Source of the DNA: Tachypleus tridentatus
Taxonomy: Eukaryota > Arthropoda > Merostomata > Xiphosura > Limulidae
Length of the DNA: 64,000 bases
Direction: 5' to 3'
Assembly: GCF_004210375.1 (NCBI RefSeq)
Contig: NC_134833.1
Coordinates: forward strand, 48,850,782 to 48,914,781
Shown here: positions 1 to 11,501 of the stretch, piece after piece
Layout: every line of letters begins with the position of its first letter
Position numbering within the stretch: the stretch's first letter is position 1
Program-made: the position numbers and the translations under genes
The notes under the pieces: generated by a model
The model's database searches: none
Told to the model about the DNA's origin: nothing
Seen by the model: only the letters and a program-made list of their open reading frames with translations

Positions 1-23
1 TATACAAAAAAGATATTTCTTAC

Positions 24-140
24 ATCACCATCTGTCTGAGTGTGAGGTGGCCAAACAACAGAAACTGCCGACTGTGGAGGTGGACTACATGTTGATGATG
101 GCTCAGGCAAGTTTGTTGCCATTCTATTAATATCATATGC
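24..140 (-). CDS. candidate internal exon, 39 codons, unknown gene
   Basis: Read on the minus strand, a pyrimidine-rich stretch ending in TTTATTTAG (an acceptor) is followed by 117 bases without a stop, then by GTAAGA (a good donor). 117 bases is exactly 39 codons, so the exon would be phase 0 at both ends. The peptide begins AYDINRMATNLPEP, is rich in Ser and Pro, and includes SPPPQSAVSVVWPPHTQTDG, which looks like a disordered linker. The segment has a more balanced base composition than its AT-rich flanks. I do not recognise the protein. A second, weaker acceptor (AATAG before ATGGC) would give a shorter exon. The rest of the gene should lie left of the window and possibly also to the right on the minus strand. 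What is seen is the splice-like signals and the open frame; that it is a host gene is inference. Confidence 0.45.
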
Positions 141-3100
141 CTAAATAAAAATAGCAATTACAGAAATAAAATACTTCTTTAATTGAACACAACAAATTCA
201 TGATTAAAATATTCATATCTGCTTATTATTATTATATTTTTTTGGTTAAAAAGGAAACTGCAACAACATAAAATAGTTTGCTAGAAAAAAATAGTTATTA
301 CCAAAAACCTTCATTAAAACATGCAAATCAATTAAATAATATACTTTTGGAAAATGTAATTGCTATTCCATTAATATCACATACCTAAAGTAAATTTTAC
401 TTGAAAATATGTTGCAGATACACACTTATTTGAAATACCCTTTCACATAGGAAACGTGAATTTCAGAAATATTACTCCCTCATTTGTATCACAAAGAGCT
501 ATAATCCCACTGTTAGATGTATGTGACTGTTTCTAGTTATGTTTGATATGAGTGTTAAATTTAGTCATGTTTAGATGCAATAGTTTGTCACAGGACTGTG
601 TACAAACTGTCGATTGTGTAGTTCAATTCTTGTGAATGTGTCAGTTACTAGCATCTTCTGAGTTTTCTTGTTCTTTTGACTGAGTATTATTACATTATAA
701 TATCTCATAATATGTAGAGCATTCTAGGCCTCAGTCAAGCTCTAAATATGTTTACAAAATGTAGTTTGAGTTAGTTTAGACAATTAGGTACATATAGTTA
801 GATCTATACTGCATGATTGCAAGATTAGCCATAAATAGGGCATTGTGGCAGTTTTAAAAGTGAGATTATCCCAGATTGTATTATAATAACAGAATACAAA
901 TGAATAACTTGTCTAGTCAATCATCTTCTAAAGTAATTGAACCATTCTTTATGGACTCTGACAAAAAAAGAAACAATTATTTAAAGTTTGGAATACAAAT
1001 ATGGTAACCAACAGGGTAATGCAAATAAACTTATCATCAACTGTATTGTAACAATAAAGCAGAGAATAAAAATTCATCTTCTCAATTAACTGAGCCAGCC
1101 TATATGGACTTTGATGAAAAGAGAGAATTATTTAAAGCTGTGGATAGAACTGTAATAACAAATGGTGTTACAGACATTTGCATATACATTTGATTATCTT
1201 AATATATTAGTTTACAGGCAGCAAATTGTCTGCTGTTTGTTTATTGTTGTAATTTATCACCAACAAGTCACAGAGACTAATTATAAATAATCCAGCCCAT
1301 ACACAAAACCTGTCACCCACAATGAAAACAGTAGACGGACTGATGCCAGAGATACCACTACGCACTGATACAAAGGGCACATTCTCAAATTCCAAATTGG
1401 CACCTTGAAAGCATGAATTAAAAGCCATCATTGTTATCATGTTGATATGCCCAAATTTCCAGTTCTTATGTGCTCAATATCTGAATCTATTACGTGTCTA
1501 GTAACTCTGTTGATATGGAGAAATTACTAAAATGAGCTCTTTTCTAAAAATAGCATCAGTAAGAAAAAGTCCATGGAATGTGATATCCACAAGGCAAGAG
1601 TTATGCCTCTATGGCAGCACATTGTGGGAGATCTCATCCATCTCAAGCAGGAATACTCTTTACCTGATAGAAATGTTGGTGTTACAGCAAAAATACTTGT
1701 GAGATACCATGAAAGTCAGATGCAAGAAGTGGTATCCCACATTTGTGTCCAAATGTGAGCCCAAGATTCAGCAACTGAAACAGTTTGGTTCACATGATAG
1801 TGAAGTACCTTGTATAACACTAATAGGCAAAGCTCCAACTGTACTTAACAAATGAGAGGTGCATCTCATGGTCTTGTACTAGTGAAATTGCAATACCTGA
1901 TAAAAAATTATTCATATGAACTTCCCCAACAGCTTGGAAGAATGGAAGAAATGGGGTAAGGTATTTGTATTGGGAGAACAACACAAGAGGTGTTGCCACC
2001 AGGCACATTACCTGGAATTAGGTCCCACACTAAGAGCCAGTGTAATTTGTTACACTAACTATAGACAGCACATGCAAGCAAAATGTAGAGGTAGGCAAAC
2101 ACCTGGTGTTTGTTTGTTTCTTTCTAGTGCAGTACAGACTGAAAGATATATTTATATGTTGTTGAAGAATATTTTTGGGAAATCCCATCTCAACAGCAAG
2201 TATTGAATAAGTGCAGATGAACTTAACACTTTCCATATTCTTCTGCTTGGTGCAGGTTTTGGACAGGTATTCCTTATGAGGCATCATTGGCAGTGGATTC
2301 TATTTAAGAGAGAGAGAGATGGAGGGAAGAGAAATTGAACAAGGTGGTTATGAGACACTCTTATTTCTTCATTGCACCCTGTCTGTCACAGGGAACCATT
2401 CCAAAAGTTTTACTGTTAAAAGTTTGTAAAAGTACCACTGACCCACAGGAAAAATGTGTAGCAAGAAAGAACAATTTTCCTTCCAAAAGCCTCTGTGAAA
2501 AGTGTCGATAGATGATTGGAGGGAGACAAAATCCAAGGTAGATGCAACTAAAATGTAGTTTCAGTTTCAGTTATAAGAGACTGCCTAGCATAGGTATTAT
2601 CAGTTAATTTATTTTGTGATTGAATATTTCATGATTGTTTAGTTTTTTGTAATAAGTGTTAAAGCTGAAGATTATTGGAAGTTGTGTTTGCAGCTTATTG
2701 ATGTTGAGGCTATGGAGGATTTCTATAATGCCTAGGTGATACAAATAGCCTCAACAAGAATAAAGATAGCCAAAAGTAAAAACAAGTGAAAGAGAGTTTT
2801 GGTCACAGAGACATTAGAAAATGTAAAGCTAACTATTGCAACAGTGAATAGCCTAACAGTAGATATGTTAAAGTGAGATTAACAGTTTTTTGACATTTTT
2901 GGAGAATAAATTACCTCATCTAAGGGTGTTCTAAAACAAGTGAATCTGCCTGTCTGGACTTTGAAAAAAAAAAAAAGGTAGATGATGATACTTTGCATGT
3001 ATGCCTAAATGTGAAAGACCAGACAAGTATTGGAACTACAAGCGTATTACCAATTTTGTCCTCAATTTGAAAGTTGAACTTGTGTTGTTCCGATCAAGAA

Positions 3101-3860
3101 GCTAATGGAATTATATTAAGCACATATGTCTTAATTAAAACAGCCAATTAAATTAAAACAGTTATAGGACTTTATTTGCTTTGTGTGTATTATTATTCCA
3201 TACTCTTAGAAGTATTAAATTTAAAAAAGTATTCAGTATACTATTAGGTTAGTTTAAAAAAAAAATAGTTGGCTTAAATTTCTTAGATAACCAATAGCAA
3301 AAAAATAAGAGGCCAAAGGTAAGTGCTATTTATCTTGTTTTTTGTGTATATTTTTATTTATTGTTATAAAAGTAATAAATGTAAAAACAACAAGCACAGT
3401 AGGTTAGATAGGTAAGATAATGAAAAATAATAATAATAATGATAAAATTCTTCTTGCAGTATGCTTGCAAGCAACTTGTACATTATGTTATTTAATACTT
3501 AAATGATTTACAACTTGTATGGCAGAAGTATTAGTTAGACAGCCAAGATGAACCAGCAAGTCCCTTGTCCCTAAACATTATGTTATAATCAGTAGTTCAT
3601 GCATTACACCATTCAGTAACTTGAGCAACAGATTAACAAAATAATTTACAATTTATGCTATTATTGGTTAGATACAGTTCATAGGGCAATAAAACAACCT
3701 GATTTAGTGAAAACAGGTGTAGACTTGCAAGGTCGGTCAAGTAGGCTACTTCTGTACAAAGGTAGAGAAAGCATTGATATATTTATTTTAAGAGGTTTTA
3801 GAGGTTACACAAATCAAATATTAAAAATTTTCAGATGTCAAAAATTATTTTTAATCTTAA
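141..3860. other. non-coding stretch, no recognised gene
   Basis: AT-rich sequence with only short accidental-looking open frames (61, 62 and 96 codons or less). A short copy of the acceptor side of the 24-140 block, ATTAATATCA followed by a CCTAAA, recurs near 370-395. A degenerate duplication lies at 897-1150. The stretch 1560-2300 is somewhat richer in open frames and could be an old transposon, but no motif identifies it. Confidence 0.5.
897..1150 (+). repeat. degenerate tandem duplication, about 153-bp step
   Basis: TCATCTTCTAAAGTAATTGA at 921 and TCATCTTCTCAATTAACTGA at 1074 begin two related blocks that both continue through TATGGACT, a GAAA-rich run and TTATTTAAAG. Translated on the plus strand the blocks give related peptides (EPFFMDSDKKR and EPAYMDFDEKR), so the source may have been coding. 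No family recognised. Confidence 0.4.
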
Positions 3861-3983
3861 ATTTGTTTGTTTGGAATCAAGCACACAAAAAGTTACACAG
3901 TGGGCTATCTGTGCTCTGCCCACCACAGATATAAAAACCTGGTTTTAGTGGTACAATTCCACAGGCATGCCACTGAAGGGGGC
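3861..3983 (-). mobile_element. SINE2 copy, Val-tRNA-like head
   Basis: Read on the minus strand this has a tRNA-like head with an A-box-like TGGCA and a box-B-like region, then the tail CAGATAGCCCA...GTGTAACTTTTTGTG and an (A/C)-rich end. It is flanked by an 11-bp direct repeat, TTTAATCTTAA, at 3850-3860 and 3984-3994, a clear target-site duplication. The same family is found at 35889 and 41803. Confidence 0.8.
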
Positions 3984-3994
3984 TTTAATCTTAA

Positions 3995-4446
3995 GATTAA
4001 AATCACTTTGCAATTACACTCTAACTCCATATATTCAAAATTGTATTAAAAATATTAAATAAAAAAATGTTTTTTGTATATACAAAAGATTTGTAATTGT
4101 TACTAAAAGACTGCCAAATTTTGCAAAAGGTACACATACCATATTAAAGGTTATAGTATGGAAAACCTTATACTGTGGTTATAAGGCTCATCATATAAAC
4201 GTACTCTGTATGGAAAAAGTTAAAATAATATAATGGAAAAGATATTGTAAATTGGAAGAAATGTGCAGAAAATTAAAAAAGACCATAAAGCAAGAAGTAA
4301 AAACTAAAATAAGGCAGAAAAATGAAATTAAAGGAGGACCAAGAAAAAAATTTAAAAGAAAATTAAAAGATCAAGAAGCAACAAACAGGAATTTCAGAGA
4401 GGATTTATAAGAAAAAAATGTTATAATTTCCTACACAGAAAATGTA
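3995..4446. other. non-coding; purine-rich patch at 4230-4430
   Basis: No gene seen. The plus strand between about 4230 and 4430 is almost only A and G with scattered T, a simple-composition patch next to the left terminus of the DIRS-like element. Confidence 0.4.
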
Positions 4447-4580
4447 TTTCTGATGTATACTTACCTCTATAATAGCTTTTCTTGATTAATAATGCTGCCC
4501 TTTATATGCTGTACCAAGCAAAAGCATGCAACGACCCTCCACCAATAGAAGTGAAACACACTTTCCTAGTGTAGCTAGCT
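4447..4580 (+). repeat. left inverted terminus of DIRS-like element
   Basis: Contains AATGCTGCCCTTTATATGCT and CCACCAATAGAAGTG, whose reverse complements occur near the right end in the same order, followed by a shared AGCTAGCT core. It is shorter than its partner by about 60 bp. Confidence 0.7.
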
Positions 4581-6690
4581 ATCCCTAGATTACAAAACTT
4601 AACTTCACTTTGAGAATAGGCACCATGAACAAAAACACCAGAAAATGGGAAGTATGAGAAGAGATAAGTATCTATTGGAAATATGTTTTATTTTGTGTAT
4701 GAAAACTATAAACTTCTGGTATGATACTTTACCTTTTCTCCCAGTAGCAAGGATCCCACATTGATTTGGTGAAGGGATCAGTGTAAAAAAACTTGGATGA
4801 TGCCCCTTCATAATGGCTCTAGAGAGAACCCTTGTAGTGTGATATCTCCGAGAAGAAGAAACGCACTTGTGAAGAACTACACCACATCAGAACAAAATAT
4901 ACTCTTTGCCCATGAAATATAACAGTGTTGTGAAAGGGATAGCAAAAACATACATATGTTCCCTAGATACAAAATGGGCAGGGCATGTCTGACCATAGTG
5001 AAAGAGATCAACTCAAGCTTCAATTGTTTAGAGCTGATAAAAGAATGTCCTGTCCCTGGTGAAATGTAAATAGGAGGTCAATTCCAGTCCAAAAATCAGA
5101 GAAACTAAGAATGGTTTGACAAGTCCCCAGAAGAATGAGGTCCTCAGCCAACTGAGACTAGAATGGTATAGAATAACTATAGCATGTTGGACCATAAACA
5201 GATCCACTTCTTCCAAAACAGGTGGAACTAAGAAAGAACCATCCTGCCAATAGTAGGAAGGAGGTCCTCTACTATTCAGCTTATAATATGGAACCAAAAG
5301 ACAAGGAGCACATCCATTCCAAACACCCAAGCCCTGACATGTGTGCTTATTGAATACAACCAACATTTGTCCCCTTGGTTACTGACATCCAAACAATGGT
5401 AGAAAGGTGGAATACAATGTGGAGATTGAACCTAATCCAAAACCATGTGCCACTGAAAATGTATCATCTAGTTCACATAAGAAAAAAAGCCTAAGCTAAC
5501 TTACATGTGACAACTTAGTTGGCTGGTCCAGCTCTCATCCAACATGGTAAAATGATGGATCTGGTGAGATAAAACCTAGAAAAAACAATGGTCTATAAAG
5601 ATAAGGAGGAATAAGCTAGCAAATGCAGATGTGAGGGTAATCAGGCAAAGGTCTATAAATATGGAAGAATTCCAATAGACAGAGAGAAAGATAAGAAAGG
5701 CAACCATAGAGAGAAGTCGTACATTCCACATAATATGAATACAGGAGTCAATCCACATTGGAACAGGAATACAAATGAGAAATAAGAGTAAGGAGATAAG
5801 AATGAATATAAATTACTATAATGAGTTGCTGATGTCTTCGGAAGGAAGGCTTTATCGGGGAAGAATAAGAAAAATATGCCATGATAGAGGATGCATGAAA
5901 CAATGATGGTTAACACACCTGAGTAATGATGTCCACAGGCGTAAAGGATAAGGAAATATGTTTCCAAGGAAAGTGGTTAAAGGGCAAATCTGTCAAATGG
6001 GGGAAAAGACAGGGCATGTAGGGCTACAAGACTACATTCAGATTCCAATCTGGCAGATGAGAGGGTTGGTGAGGGTGGAGAATACAAAAAGAACAAAACA
6101 AGACAGGAAAGAACAAAATTTGTCAGGATAAAAAAAAGGACATTAGAGAACAGGGTTGTCTGCAATGAGTCAACACAGAAAAATTGTTGTTAAACAACCA
6201 TGAAAAAACTTAGAAAGATGAGGGATAGTGAAGCAAGGAGGGATGGAGTGACCAGTTGCAAAAAATATTCCATCTGCACAAATACACAGCTATTGAAGAA
6301 GGTTAGATCAGATGGGAAACAAAGGATGCTATCCATGTGAAAAGACCAGTATGAGAACAACTGTATGAAATGGGTGAGGGGAGAATTGTAGTTGATGAAT
6401 GTGATGATAGGGAGTGAGGAAGAGTTAATGGAAGTGATAACTATAGAGGGTGTTATAATGGAAACCAAGCCTGAATAAGCCAGTAGAGTACCACTAGAAT
6501 CACTCAAGAAAGAGTGGTTTAAATGGTGGATAAGACTCTGGGAAGCAGAAAGATGGAAGGACAGACATGAATGTAATGGTCATTCCAATCCTGGATGAAT
6601 ACATCTATTGTCAACACTGAAGTAAGTGGAACTGGTAACAAAAACAGAAAGCTTGGCATTACAATGGATGATCTGATGATTAAAGGATCA
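4581..6690 (-). pseudogene. unassigned part of DIRS-like element; recombinase expected here
   Basis: Downstream (minus strand) of the RNase H motifs. Open frames of 60-112 codons overlap in different frames (for example 5028-5366, 5653-5967, 6190-6507), as expected for a decayed single coding region. In a DIRS element this is where the tyrosine recombinase would lie, but I could not find the conserved R...HxxR...Y residues by eye. The call rests on position only. Confidence 0.3.
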
Positions 6691-6699
6691 CTTCATGGG

Positions 6700-7740
6700 A
6701 AGAATCCTGTCAGAATGAGATAATTCATATGCAACAAGATTGGTAGAACCAAGGATATGGCAAGCCTGTAGATGAACATGCTGGCTGTGAGCTCAGGAAG
6801 TTCAATGTCTGGAAACAAAGAACCAAGAACATGTGCCACTTGCAAGGTGATATAAGATGCTATGGTTGAGTTGTTAGAATGGATCATGATCTTTTTGCCC
6901 TTTGTAAGTTTGTAAGAAGAAGGAAGTGATACAGGCTCAACAAACAGCCAAAATATTAAAAAAAATAATATCAAAGTTGAACTTGACCAATGACCTGGTA
7001 TCTCTTGAGAATCCAAACAGAAGCACACAAACCATCAGAGAAGCATTTGTAAAAGGATGTAACTCTGGTTTGGGAGGTGGAAGAGGAACTTCAAATCATG
7101 ATGTTGTTTCTGTTTAACTACCAGACAAAACTGTTGAGAAGATGGAGAGGAAGGTGATAGGTGAATTTGGGGAATCTTTGGAGATCTCACTGATCATCTA
7201 ATACCCAATGAAGAGCCCTCATATGGGCCCAAACCCATAGGAATAAGGACCTCCAAGAATGCCCAAGTTCCCTAAGACAGTAGAGCCTTTCACAAAGGTA
7301 GAATAGAAAAGTATTGTGCTTTCTGATTTGCCAGCTCCATAAGCCATAGTAAAAAAGGAGAAGGTTAAGTATGACTGGCATAGAAGTTGAAAAAGACTCC
7401 AAGATGAGCAAGACATTATCAGGGTCAGAATGGACTTCTCTAACTTGAATCAGCCAACCCACCTGTGCAACTTCTTTGAGAAAGAACTAAGTGTGGAAGG
7501 AAGAAATTGTTAACAAGGGAGCTAGAATAAGCCAGTTATTCATGTAATGATGGAAAAAAGTCCTCAAGAGCAGAATCATTTGACACAAAATTTTACCATT
7601 CAGCAAAAATTGTAAGAGGTTGAGTACAGTCCAAATAGAAGGGTTCTGAATCGATAGACATGAATCTTTGTGTAAAACCAAAAGAACCAACAGGATGCAG
7701 AAGATATGGAGATGTGGAGGTATGCATCAGTCATGTTAAC
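6700..7740 (-). pseudogene. DIRS-type reverse transcriptase/RNase H remnant
   Basis: Motifs in order on the minus strand: TDAYLHI (palm motif A with its Asp kept, about 7712-7732); YRFRTLLFGL (the region before motif B, about 7640-7670); YMNNWLI at 7526-7546, where the family has YLDDWL, so both catalytic Asp of motif C are Asn; AHMRALHWVLDD (about 7190-7230), a hallmark after the polymerase in DIRS elements; MIHSNNSTIASYI (about 6850-6890), the RNase H region that normally reads SDNTT; and ACHILGSTNLVAYELS (about 6715-6765), the end of RNase H, usually ARHxPGxxNxxADxLS. Frames change several times and stops interrupt, so it is dead. The motif comparison is from family knowledge, not a database search. 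Confidence 0.75.
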
Positions 7741-9373
7741 CATCATCTTTCACATACTTGAAGTAAATGCTCACTAGAAAGATAAGAATGACTTTGGTAA
7801 ATTGAGGAAAGTCTATATAGCAGTTGAGATGGAAAAGGTCCATGACTGACCACCTCAGAAAGTCACTGGATGAATATGGGGTCCTAAGGAGAAGGAGAGA
7901 AGGGAAATGGAAAAAGAGATAAAGGATGAAATGTGTGAAAAAGATGGGAGGGTCCTTCTGATAAGGCTTTTAGAAACTAATAGCCTATTGCAAAATTTCT
8001 CTATATATGGACAAAATTGTACAGCCTGGTCCCTACATGCCCTTAACAATCAGATAATCACCGATACCATTGCCAATGGATGGATTGACAGTAAATACTA
8101 TGATGATTTGCCTCCAAAATACAAGCAAAAGAAGCAGGTAAGGGAAGAAAAAGTAAAGGATGGGATACAGGTATAGGAGCTGGGAAGGATTGAGACAGGC
8201 ATGTAGCCATAGAGAATAGGGAAGAACAGAGTCCGGCTTCATCTGCACGAGACTCCATGGACTTAGGGATACTCTCAAAAATGAACTGACACAAGAAGGG
8301 TGCCATGCATAAATCTCTTAACAATGTGTGGGCAAACACACTCATGCCAGAGGAGCATCTCTTCCCCCCATATCACAAACACATAAGAACCAAGTGTGAA
8401 GGGACAAGGCTGAAGAAGCAAATGCACCAACATGCACAACAACAGAAACAGCCATTCTCCAAAAGGCTCTAAGGGGACCAGCAGCATCATGCAAAAGATG
8501 AATGGAAGAGAGGTAGCAAAAGAGGGAGATTAAAGTTAAATAAAGGTGGGAGTAATGAACTAAGGTATCACAGTACAAATCACAAACTGGGATTAAAGAA
8601 TCCAACTACTGAGAATCCAAAAAATAGAATTTGAAGCCAAATGGTAGGTCAAAGTGTAAGCCTCAGAAAAGCAAGGAGAAAGCAGCATGTTAATTCCCAA
8701 ATATAACTTGCTGGTAAAACACTCAGCATGGACCTGATATTGGAAGATGAAGGAATAACAAACAATTTGGAAGCAGATGTATATGTAAATAGGAAGGTGT
8801 GAGACCATATGACATTAGGGATAAAGACAAAACATAACAAAACTGTTACTCAGTTTAGAAAATACAGTGAAGTTTTAGGAGCTTCAATTTCAGCTGACAA
8901 AGATGCATAGAAAAGGAAGGGGTAAAAGGTTGTCCAATGTCTCCAGGGTAGGGGAGACCTGGTTGAGGGTCAGGAGAGCCCCCAGCCTGTATGAACAGTT
9001 CTCTTCCCTGACAGATAAGAACCAAAACCTCCTCTGCCAATAATGTCATATCCATGATCACAGTAACAGGTTATTTAACCATGGTAGTTATAGTAGTTAA
9101 AGTTGTGGTAATAAACTACTAATTCATAACTGAATTTGAGTCAATAAATACACCAAGACACAAAGTCTTGATAAAAAAAAAACAGCAAGAAGATATAAAA
9201 TGAAAATTTCACAAAAATTAATAAACTGCGAGTAGATTATTAAAACTGGATGTTTAAGTCTAAAAAATAAGTACAAATCTAAAATCATTTTGCAAAAATG
9301 CAAAAGGTAGCAAGCAACATGTCTAAACACTTGAGTTCTAAACTGAGAAGCAAGGTCAAAGCTCTGTGATCCA
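7741..9373 (-). pseudogene. 5' part of DIRS-like element, gag not recognised
   Basis: Upstream of the reverse transcriptase on the minus strand. Short overlapping open frames (7855-8049, 8058-8345, 8342-8605, 8593-8808, 8855-9061) without known motifs. Its position fits the gag-like ORF and leader of a DIRS element. Confidence 0.35.
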
Positions 9374-9563
9374 GAGCTAGCTGTATCAGGTGTGTTGCAC
9401 TCCTATTGGTGGATGGTTGTCACATATTACAGTGCAGCTGTAACAGATAGAATTAGGTGGGAGTTTCAAGGCTAGTGGTGAGAAAAAATTGAGCATATAG
9501 AGGGCAGCATTAATTGAGAGAAGCTAGAATCCATTATGTGAAAGAGTAAATTATTTTATCAGA
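9374..9563 (-). repeat. right inverted terminus of DIRS-like element
   Basis: Pairs with 4447-4580 when reverse-complemented: AGCTAGCT, CACTCCTATTGGTGG, then AGGGCAGCATTAATTGAGAG. An extra block of about 60 bp (around 9425-9485) has no partner on the left. Confidence 0.7.
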
Positions 9564-10226
9564 AGTAAGATTTAAAGAAAAATTAAGAACAAAAATATAT
9601 TTGATTGAAGAGAAGATTGAATAGTTAATGGGGATGTGTATATGAATTATAACAGCACACACAAAGTAGTACAAACAAACATTTATGAAGCACAGAAAAA
9701 CTGTATTGATAAAATTGAAGAAGAACAGAATATCAATGGAGTAAAATGATAAGTACAAAATAACACCTATACCAGTAAAAACTATCTAGAAACTGAACTT
9801 GCAAATGCAAGGACCAAACAAACCACATCTACTTAAGAAGTCCAACCTGAAACACCATTAAATATGAAATATGGAACAGAAAAGTACATTTGATCTAAAC
9901 CTGTTGTCCATATTGGCATGCTATATATGACTGTGGGGTCTTACTGAACTATACTGCTATACAGCTACCTCATTCAGTTCCATCATTTAGCTGGCCAGTT
10001 AAACATTGCCACCAAGTTTAAAATTCGGATTATTATGGCTAAAAAACTGCCATGAGAAACATATCAGGCTCAGTTTGAAATAATTTATATAGCAAATTAA
10101 ATGAAGTAATGCCTTTCATCTTGATGTCCATTTAAAATAGCCTGCCTTAACAATATTCCAGCTGTCTTGACAACTATGAAGCATTGGTGGTTGCCTTACT
10201 CAAAGGATTTGAAGGTTGGTTTGGAT
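9564..10226. other. non-coding, nothing recognised
   Basis: AT-rich, no gene or repeat family identified. The first 150 bases are purine-rich. Confidence 0.4.
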
Positions 10227-10490
10227 TTGAATTTTGCACAAAGTTACACGAGGACAATCTGCATTAGGCATCCACAATTTAGCAGTGAAAGACTAGACAG
10301 AATGCAGCTAGTTATTACCACCTACCACCAACTCTTGTGCTTCTCTTTTATCAATTAATAGAGGAATTTATTGCCACATTATGATAGCCCCATGACAGAA
10401 AGGGCTAACATGTTTGCTGGGACAGGAATTTGAATCTGCAACCCTCAGATTGCAAGTCAAGCATCTTAAACACTTGGCCATTCTGGACCC
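10227..10490 (-). mobile_element. SINE1 copy, diverged
   Basis: Starts with TTGAATTTTGCACAAAG (the reversed A-rich tail end) and ends with the head GGCCA...GGACC. It keeps the landmarks in order: CAATTTAGCAGTGAAAGACT, CACCTACCACCAACTCTTG, ACATTATGATAGCCCC and a diverged box B. Substitutions are numerous, so this is an old copy. Confidence 0.8.
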
Positions 10491-11501
10491 ACATCAAAAG
10501 GAAGTTCCCAAACAAATGTTTAAGAGCAAAGTGGGTAAGAAATATTAGACTTTGACCAAACTTACAGAAGGTGGGGAAAGGGTTGCCCAGTTATTTATCT
10601 TATCCTGATATTCCACATGAAATGATGGTTTTGAAGACATATTATCAATTCATGGTTATCACAATGAATGAGAATGTGAAACAGACTGTCCAGCAGGTGA
10701 TGAAGTTTTACTTGACCAAAGTCACAGACAAATAAATTTACCATTCGTAAGTTATTAAATTATCAGATCAAACAGTAAACATAACATGAACTTTCTCTTT
10801 CTGGTAAAGGTCCAGAACAAACAACTGTTAAATCAGAATGGATGAAGTAATCCACACAACATAAATGGGGATACTGTCAGTAACTGTATGCAGATTAGGT
10901 AGCTGATTACTCAAGATCAAGGAAGTAAACCACAGGACAAAAAAGTATTTTGATTATAGTTTAACTTGACATTTTTCACAGAAACTGCTCCTGAGGTAAA
11001 ACATGGACATTAAATCAGAGACTGTGGTTCAAAATTCATTAATATTAAACCAAGGAGATTATAAAAATACTTTGTCTGCCCAATAGAAATATGATACTAG
11101 TAACTGAGGTTTATTGATGGAAAGTCTTGAATATGATAACTAACACTGAATCGACAGTTGAAATTGTACAATTATTCAATCTTATCTGTAAATGGAAGGG
11201 GAAGACATTGCCTCCAGACTTAGAAAAAAAAAAAAAAAAGGATTCATCTGAACAGTAAGCAGACATACAGTTCCAGCAAGAATAGTTAGAAGTCACCTCA
11301 CTGTGGAAGGTTTCTCTGTATAATATGAAGCACAGTAATTAATGAAGAATATACACTTGAAACCAACATGTAGAAACACATGACCAAGAAATTCCCATGT
11401 ACTGTGTGATAATTACACTATCAGAGATTGGACTTCAAGTAAAACAAAGATTGGTACCCAAAATAACAAAGACTGATGACGTAGACTGCAACAAACCAGA
11501 A
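10491..11501. other. non-coding, nothing recognised
   Basis: No open frame over 61 codons. A run of about 18 A at 11224-11240. No repeat family assigned. Confidence 0.4.

Larger units (their letters stand above)
4447..9563 (-). mobile_element. DIRS-like retrotransposon fossil, 5.1 kb
   Basis: Two kinds of evidence agree. First, the ends are inverted copies of each other: 4447-4580 pairs with 9374-9563 (for instance CCACCAATAGAAGTG against CACTCCTATTGGTGG). Second, the minus strand between them encodes, in broken frames, reverse transcriptase and RNase H motifs in the DIRS order. DIRS elements are tyrosine-recombinase retrotransposons and the DIRS1 group has inverted termini, unlike the direct repeats of LTR elements. 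I could not identify the tyrosine recombinase expected at 4.6-6.6 kb, nor a gag in 7.8-9.3 kb; both regions are frameshifted. Many open frames here are rich in Phe, Leu, Ser and Tyr. Ngaro- or PAT-type relatives are alternatives, but those usually have split direct repeats. Confidence 0.7.
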
